Shown here one piece after another: positions 60,698 through 64,000 of a stretch of DNA of 64,000 bases. This DNA is from Bin87 sp963663945 (GTDB lineage Bacteria; Chloroflexota; Dehalococcoidia; Lucifugimonadales; UBA3495): assembly GCA_963663945.1 (NCBI GenBank), contig OY760687.1:3162001-3226000 (forward strand), read 5' to 3'. The notes under the pieces were generated by a model that had not been told where the DNA came from, did no database searches, and was given only the letters and a program-made list of their open reading frames with translations. The translations under genes were made by a program, and so were the position numbers. Numbering within the stretch: position 1 is the first letter of the stretch; every line of letters begins with the position of its first letter.

Positions 60698-62158
60698 ATG
60701 GTATTGGAACGCGATGACCGCCGGTTGAGAGCCGCCCAGGTGGGGATGCTCATGCGGGCCTACCGGGAGTCCTTCGCGCAGGCTGACGGCCGTAAGGGGC
60801 TTACTCAGGAAGAGTTACTGAGCCGCATGGCGGATGTCGACGGTCAGTACGGGGAACGGTACAGCCACAGCACCGTGTCCCGCTGGGAATCGGGCGCCAC
60901 GCGCCCTACGCGTCAACGTTTGCTGGCGTTCGGGAAAGCCCTCGAACTGTCATCGGTGGAGGTCGAAGGGCTGATAACCCTGGCGGGTTTGGACGGCCGC
61001 GACCGATCCGGCGCGCTCAACCAAGGCTCTTCTACCGACCCCTCAGACGTTGGCATTGCGGATGACTCTGCGGATGCGCTAGCGAATTTCGGCGCCGGCA
61101 GCCCGCAGACCGGGGATAGATTGATCGCTGCTTCCAATCTGTCTGACTCCATCCGTTTTTGCCTCTCTCGCTTTCTGTTGCCGGGCATTTGCGTCGCCGG
61201 CGGTGGGTATGCGTTGGCGTCCCTCGGTTGGACCGCAGACTGGATCCTGACCTTCTTCATCGCGATCGTCATGGGGCTGGTGTTGACCCAGGGATTTCTG
61301 CGGATGCGCAAGGGGGATCAGCTACGCGAGTTCTTCTTCGTATCGCTGTTCTTTCTCCTGAGTACTCCCCTGTTGCAGATGCCCCTGATCCGCATGGATA
61401 ACTATGGTTTCTACACCATCGCCGATTTTGCGGGTACGCCGATTCCCTGTTTGCTGGCCCTGATGGTGAACCTGGGTCTGGCGCTGATTGCAGGGCTGAT
61501 GTTCGACTTCTTGTGGAAATGGCAGTACTCCAACAATGGCAGTGAGAAAAGAGCCCCTCAAAGAGCGGCGTGGGTTGCGCTTCTGCCGCTGATTTTCGTT
61601 TATTGCTGCGTCATGGTTATCTCCAACGTCGGATCATGGCTCCATCTGACGGTGGTCATGCCCGTACTGGGCGTCGTGTTTATCACCCTGTTGGTGCTGC
61701 GCGACCCGGTCATCACACCGCGCGAGCGCGACCTGCGGTTCCTGCTCTGGGCGGTGGTGACGGCGATTATCGTTCTGTCTGCCCTGGGTGGAGCCGCCAT
61801 CCTGACGCTCTACCTGGCGCCCAGTTCGCTGCCCCAGCCGGACCACAACCTCCTGTATTCCTGGGATATCAATTTCGCCGCGCTGGGATACACCAAGGAC
61901 GAATTAATGGAAAGGTTGCACCTCGGATTTATCTGGGTCGCGTTGTCCAACTTCGTCTACGTGGTGGTCGTTGTTGGAGGAAACCTCATCGTTGCCATCT
62001 ACCGGCGCGGTAATGGCAATGGAGCCCAGCCCGCCGTTGTCATCTCGGAGTTTTCCGATCCGGGGTCGCATGAGGAGCCACCCAATTCGCAGCAGGTGAA
62101 GTCCCTCTTTATCCCCAGGCTGTTGCGAAATCGCCCAGGCAACGCCCGGGCAACGTAA
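60698..62158 (+). CDS. XRE-type HTH protein with multi-pass membrane domain
   Basis: The 486-residue protein begins with a helix-turn-helix of the XRE/Cro type (LRAAQVGMLMRAYRESF ... GLTQEELLSRMADVDG ... SHSTVSRWESGATRPTRQRLLAFGKALEL, about residues 10-95). A polar linker follows to about 150, then about eight membrane spans to residue 450 and a polar tail. A DNA-binding domain tethered to a polytopic membrane part suggests a membrane-bound regulator that senses an envelope or lipid signal. It is divergent from the lipoprotein-CARDB unit, which may be its target. The start at 60698 is chosen over GTG 60617, which lies in the promoter. The family is unknown to me. Confidence 0.78.
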   Translation: MVLERDDRRLRAAQVGMLMRAYRESFAQADGRKGLTQEELLSRMADVDGQYGERYSHSTVSRWESGATRPTRQRLLAFGKALELSSVEVEGLITLAGLDGRDRSGALNQGSSTDPSDVGIADDSADALANFGAGSPQTGDRLIAASNLSDSIRFCLSRFLLPGICVAGGGYALASLGWTADWILTFFIAIVMGLVLTQGFLRMRKGDQLREFFFVSLFFLLSTPLLQMPLIRMDNYGFYTIADFAGTPIPCLLALMVNLGLALIAGLMFDFLWKWQYSNNGSEKRAPQRAAWVALLPLIFVYCCVMVISNVGSWLHLTVVMPVLGVVFITLLVLRDPVITPRERDLRFLLWAVVTAIIVLSALGGAAILTLYLAPSSLPQPDHNLLYSWDINFAALGYTKDELMERLHLGFIWVALSNFVYVVVVVGGNLIVAIYRRGNGNGAQPAVVISEFSDPGSHEEPPNSQQVKSLFIPRLLRNRPGNARAT

Positions 62159-62190
62159 AACCACGCTTCAATCGCTCTGACGCGGATCTG

Positions 62191-62229
62191 CCCGCGCGCC
62201 TCGCCGCATGAGTTGGCGAGGCGCGCGGG
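62191..62229 (+). terminator. Terminator after the HTH membrane protein gene
   Basis: CCCGCGCGCCTCGCC and GGCGAGGCGCGCGGG form a perfect 15-base-pair stem with a nine-base loop, followed by ATTTT. The first in-frame start of the next frame (62208) lies inside it, so imuB must begin downstream. Confidence 0.85.
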
Positions 62230-62285
62230 ATTTTCATGACATTCCCGCCACGTATAAGAACGTCCGTGCTGTTATCTTGTGGCGC

Positions 62286-63686
62286 ATGGACACCGCAGTC
62301 GGATGCCTGCTGGTTACGCACTTTCCCGTAAAGGCCGAACTGGCGCGACGGCCTGATCTGGCTGGTCGCGCATTGATCGTGGCCACCGGAGACTCCGGCC
62401 GCCGCGTGGTGGTGGACGCCTCGCCGGAAGCCGGAGAGGTTCGTGCCGGACAGACGTTGACGGAGGCATTGTCCCGGTGTGCGGAGGCGGTGGTTTTAGC
62501 CGTAGATGACCAGTATTTGTCGTCATTCAACGATGACCTGACACTCTCGCTATTTCAGGTTGTGGATCGCGTGGAGCCGGACAGTTACGGCCGTTTCTAC
62601 CTGGACCTGACCGGTATGGCGTCCATGTACGGTGGAGCGTCCGGCCTGGAGTCGGCGATCCTGTCCGCGGTTGATGCCAGCCTGCAACCCCGGCTGGGAC
62701 TGGCGTCAGGCAAGTTGCCGGCATACTGCGCAGCGGCCAGCGCCGAGCCGGGGAAAGGATTTACCGCCCCGGTAAACGTCGCTCGATGGCTGGCAACCTG
62801 GCCGGTGTCGTGGCTTCCGCTGGCCCCGGACACCACGGCGCGATTGCGTGGTTTTGGCATCGCCACGATGGGCAACGTGGCCGCGATGCCGGCACACGTC
62901 CTGGCGGATTTCCTGGGTGTCGTTGGATACCGAACCTGGAAGCTGGCCCAGGGCATTGATGACGACCCGGTGGTTCCGGCGGCTCTGCCGGAGGTTCTTC
63001 ACGAGCGCATGGAGTTCCCGTTTCCGGTGGATACGGTTTCCGGCTGGGAAGCTGGGGTTCGCCTGTTGTCCGAACGCATTTGGAAGGCTCCCGGCCTTCA
63101 GGGCAGAGGCATAACGGAAGTATCAATCGAAGGCGATCTCTCACCCAATGGCGTTTGGCAGTTTGACCGGCGGCTGCGCACCCCCGCCGGCTCATCCGAC
63201 AGCCTGGCTTCAATGATCCTGGCCGGGTTGAATGCCCAGGACAACCGGGGTCAAGGTCGCTGGCCCGATGCAGCGTTGACGGACCTGTCGCTCACGGTGT
63301 CCGGTCTGGTCCATTTGGCCGGCCGGCAGATGGGCCTGTGGCTGTCCGAACGCCGGGGTGTGGCGGTCCCGACGATTGATGGGGTCGACCGTCCGGTGGC
63401 GCTGGCTCTCAGATCTCCCTTGCCGGAGCGGCGGTGGGCCCTGGGCTCTGAGCTGACGCCTCTGGGACGGGTTGCCGCCGTGGCCGTGGCCGAGGTCCAG
63501 AACGTGCCGCGAGCAGTGGAGTCGCATTCCGTCCAGAAAGTGGTTGACCTGTGGGAAGTGGACACCGAGTGGTGGATGCCGGATCCGGCCCGCCGGCGGT
63601 ACTGGCGACTGGTGGTGGACGGAGGCAAGTTGCTCACGGTGTACCGCGACCTCGCCACCGGCGAGTGGTATCAGCAGGGTTACTGA
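62286..63686 (+). CDS. imuB: ImuB-type Y-family DNA polymerase-like protein
   Basis: The 466-residue protein has the Y-family polymerase fold (VGCLLVTHFPVKAELARRPDLAGRALIVA, then GRRVVVDASPEAGEVRAGQTLTEALSRC, then FYLDLTGMASMYGG) but, as in ImuB, the three catalytic carboxylates are largely replaced (VTHF in place of the DxD start). ImuB links the error-prone polymerase DnaE2 to the beta clamp in SOS mutagenesis. The start at 62286 lies downstream of the terminator hairpin; an upstream frame from 62208 begins inside it. The next gene, dnaE2, starts two bases after the stop. No imuA gene precedes it. Confidence 0.85.
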   Translation: MDTAVGCLLVTHFPVKAELARRPDLAGRALIVATGDSGRRVVVDASPEAGEVRAGQTLTEALSRCAEAVVLAVDDQYLSSFNDDLTLSLFQVVDRVEPDSYGRFYLDLTGMASMYGGASGLESAILSAVDASLQPRLGLASGKLPAYCAAASAEPGKGFTAPVNVARWLATWPVSWLPLAPDTTARLRGFGIATMGNVAAMPAHVLADFLGVVGYRTWKLAQGIDDDPVVPAALPEVLHERMEFPFPVDTVSGWEAGVRLLSERIWKAPGLQGRGITEVSIEGDLSPNGVWQFDRRLRTPAGSSDSLASMILAGLNAQDNRGQGRWPDAALTDLSLTVSGLVHLAGRQMGLWLSERRGVAVPTIDGVDRPVALALRSPLPERRWALGSELTPLGRVAAVAVAEVQNVPRAVESHSVQKVVDLWEVDTEWWMPDPARRRYWRLVVDGGKLLTVYRDLATGEWYQQGY

Positions 63687-63687
63687 C

Positions 63688-64000
63688 TTGTCCACCGGCT
63701 TCATCGAGCTGCGCGCCCACTCCTGGTATTCCTTTGGCGCCGGGGCTTCGTCTCCGGCAGAGCTGGTGGAACGGGCCGGCTGTTACGGATATCCGGCCCT
63801 GGGGGTGACCGATACGAACAATTTGTGCGGCGCGCTGGATTTCGTGCAGGAGTGCCACTCCGCCGGCATGCAGGCGATACTGGGCGCCGACCTGACCGTA
63901 CGCGAGGGTGACCGGAGTGGCCCGGTGACCTTTATCGCGGAGAATGGCGCGGGTTACTCCAATCTGTGTCGATTGATTTCGCTGGCGCACGTGACGGGTG
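63688..64000 (+). CDS. dnaE2: Error-prone DNA polymerase DnaE2, N-terminal part, cut by window end
   Basis: The open frame runs from TTG 63688 to the last base without stop. It encodes the start of a PHP domain: FIELRAHSWYSFGAGASSPAELVERA, then GYPALGVTDTNNLCGALDFVQEC and AGMQAILGADLTV, as in DnaE-type polymerases, and in this position after imuB it is most likely DnaE2. His and Asp ligands of the PHP site are partly altered (RAHSWYSF instead of HxHSxYS), as is common in DnaE2. The start is two bases after the imuB stop, so the two are coupled. The catalytic domain lies outside the window. Confidence 0.82.
   Translation, partial: MSTGFIELRAHSWYSFGAGASSPAELVERAGCYGYPALGVTDTNNLCGALDFVQECHSAGMQAILGADLTVREGDRSGPVTFIAENGAGYSNLCRLISLAHVTG

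Overview
The window is high-GC bacterial chromosome, most likely from a member of the Chloroflexota (Dehalococcoidia or SAR202-like). This is inferred from gene content: a coenzyme F420 ligase, two HspR-like MerR regulators in heat-shock operons, a selenocysteine-containing SelD, a cyclase-family hydrolase, an FAD/Fe-S/CCG oxidoreductase, and many sigma-70 promoters with an extended -10 of the form TGCTATAMT. No rRNA and no CRISPR array were found. Six tRNA genes were found: Leu-UAG, Lys-CUU, Gln-CUG, Leu-GAG, Cys-GCA and Leu-UAA.

Layout. 1-9.1 kb holds a WD40 fragment, an oligopeptide-type binding lipoprotein, priA, rplS, an NHL propeller protein, an alpha/beta hydrolase, a small monooxygenase-fold protein, a membrane protein and an alkyltransferase-like protein. 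9.1-11.5 kb is a KAP P-loop NTPase and a retropepsin-like protease lying between tRNA genes. 11.6-14.6 kb is an acyl-CoA dehydrogenase, selD (in-frame UGA at codon 19) and a sulfite-oxidase-like gene. 15-18.3 kb is a heat-shock operon, hspR-grpE-dnaK, behind an extended -10 promoter with a perfect upstream dyad. 19.1-19.6 kb is a three-tRNA cluster. 19.6-29.8 kb is a decayed mobile region: an endonuclease-fold fragment, a transglutaminase-like gene, a broken ISAs1-type transposase, a zinc-ribbon gene, a one-chain two-component regulator, a truncated IS21 copy fused to a complete one, and an IS110 remnant.

29.9-48.7 kb returns to ordinary genes: cofE, a TPR membrane protein, the second heat-shock operon dnaJ-hspR-clpC with hsp20 divergent from it, a cyclase-family hydrolase, a DUF5679-type small protein, a mercuric-reductase-like flavoenzyme, a TRAP permease, a metal efflux protein with a metal-binding tail, a TIM-barrel isomerase, a second hydrolase, a large FAD/Fe-S oxidoreductase, and an overlapping three-gene operon of which two products look HEPN/PaREP1-like.

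48.9-60.5 kb is a damaged secreted-protein locus on the minus strand. A lipoprotein gene is split by a complete IS21 element with a CCTGA target duplication. Immediately downstream is an about 2,700-residue CARDB-repeat protein broken by a single extra T. A divergent XRE-HTH multi-pass membrane protein faces this locus. The window ends in a mutagenic repair pair, imuB followed by the start of dnaE2.

The strongest results are the selenocysteine SelD, the exact reconstruction of the IS-split lipoprotein gene, the pinpointed frameshift and tandem duplication in the CARDB gene, the overlapping HEPN-like operon, and the two-HspR arrangement of the heat-shock genes.
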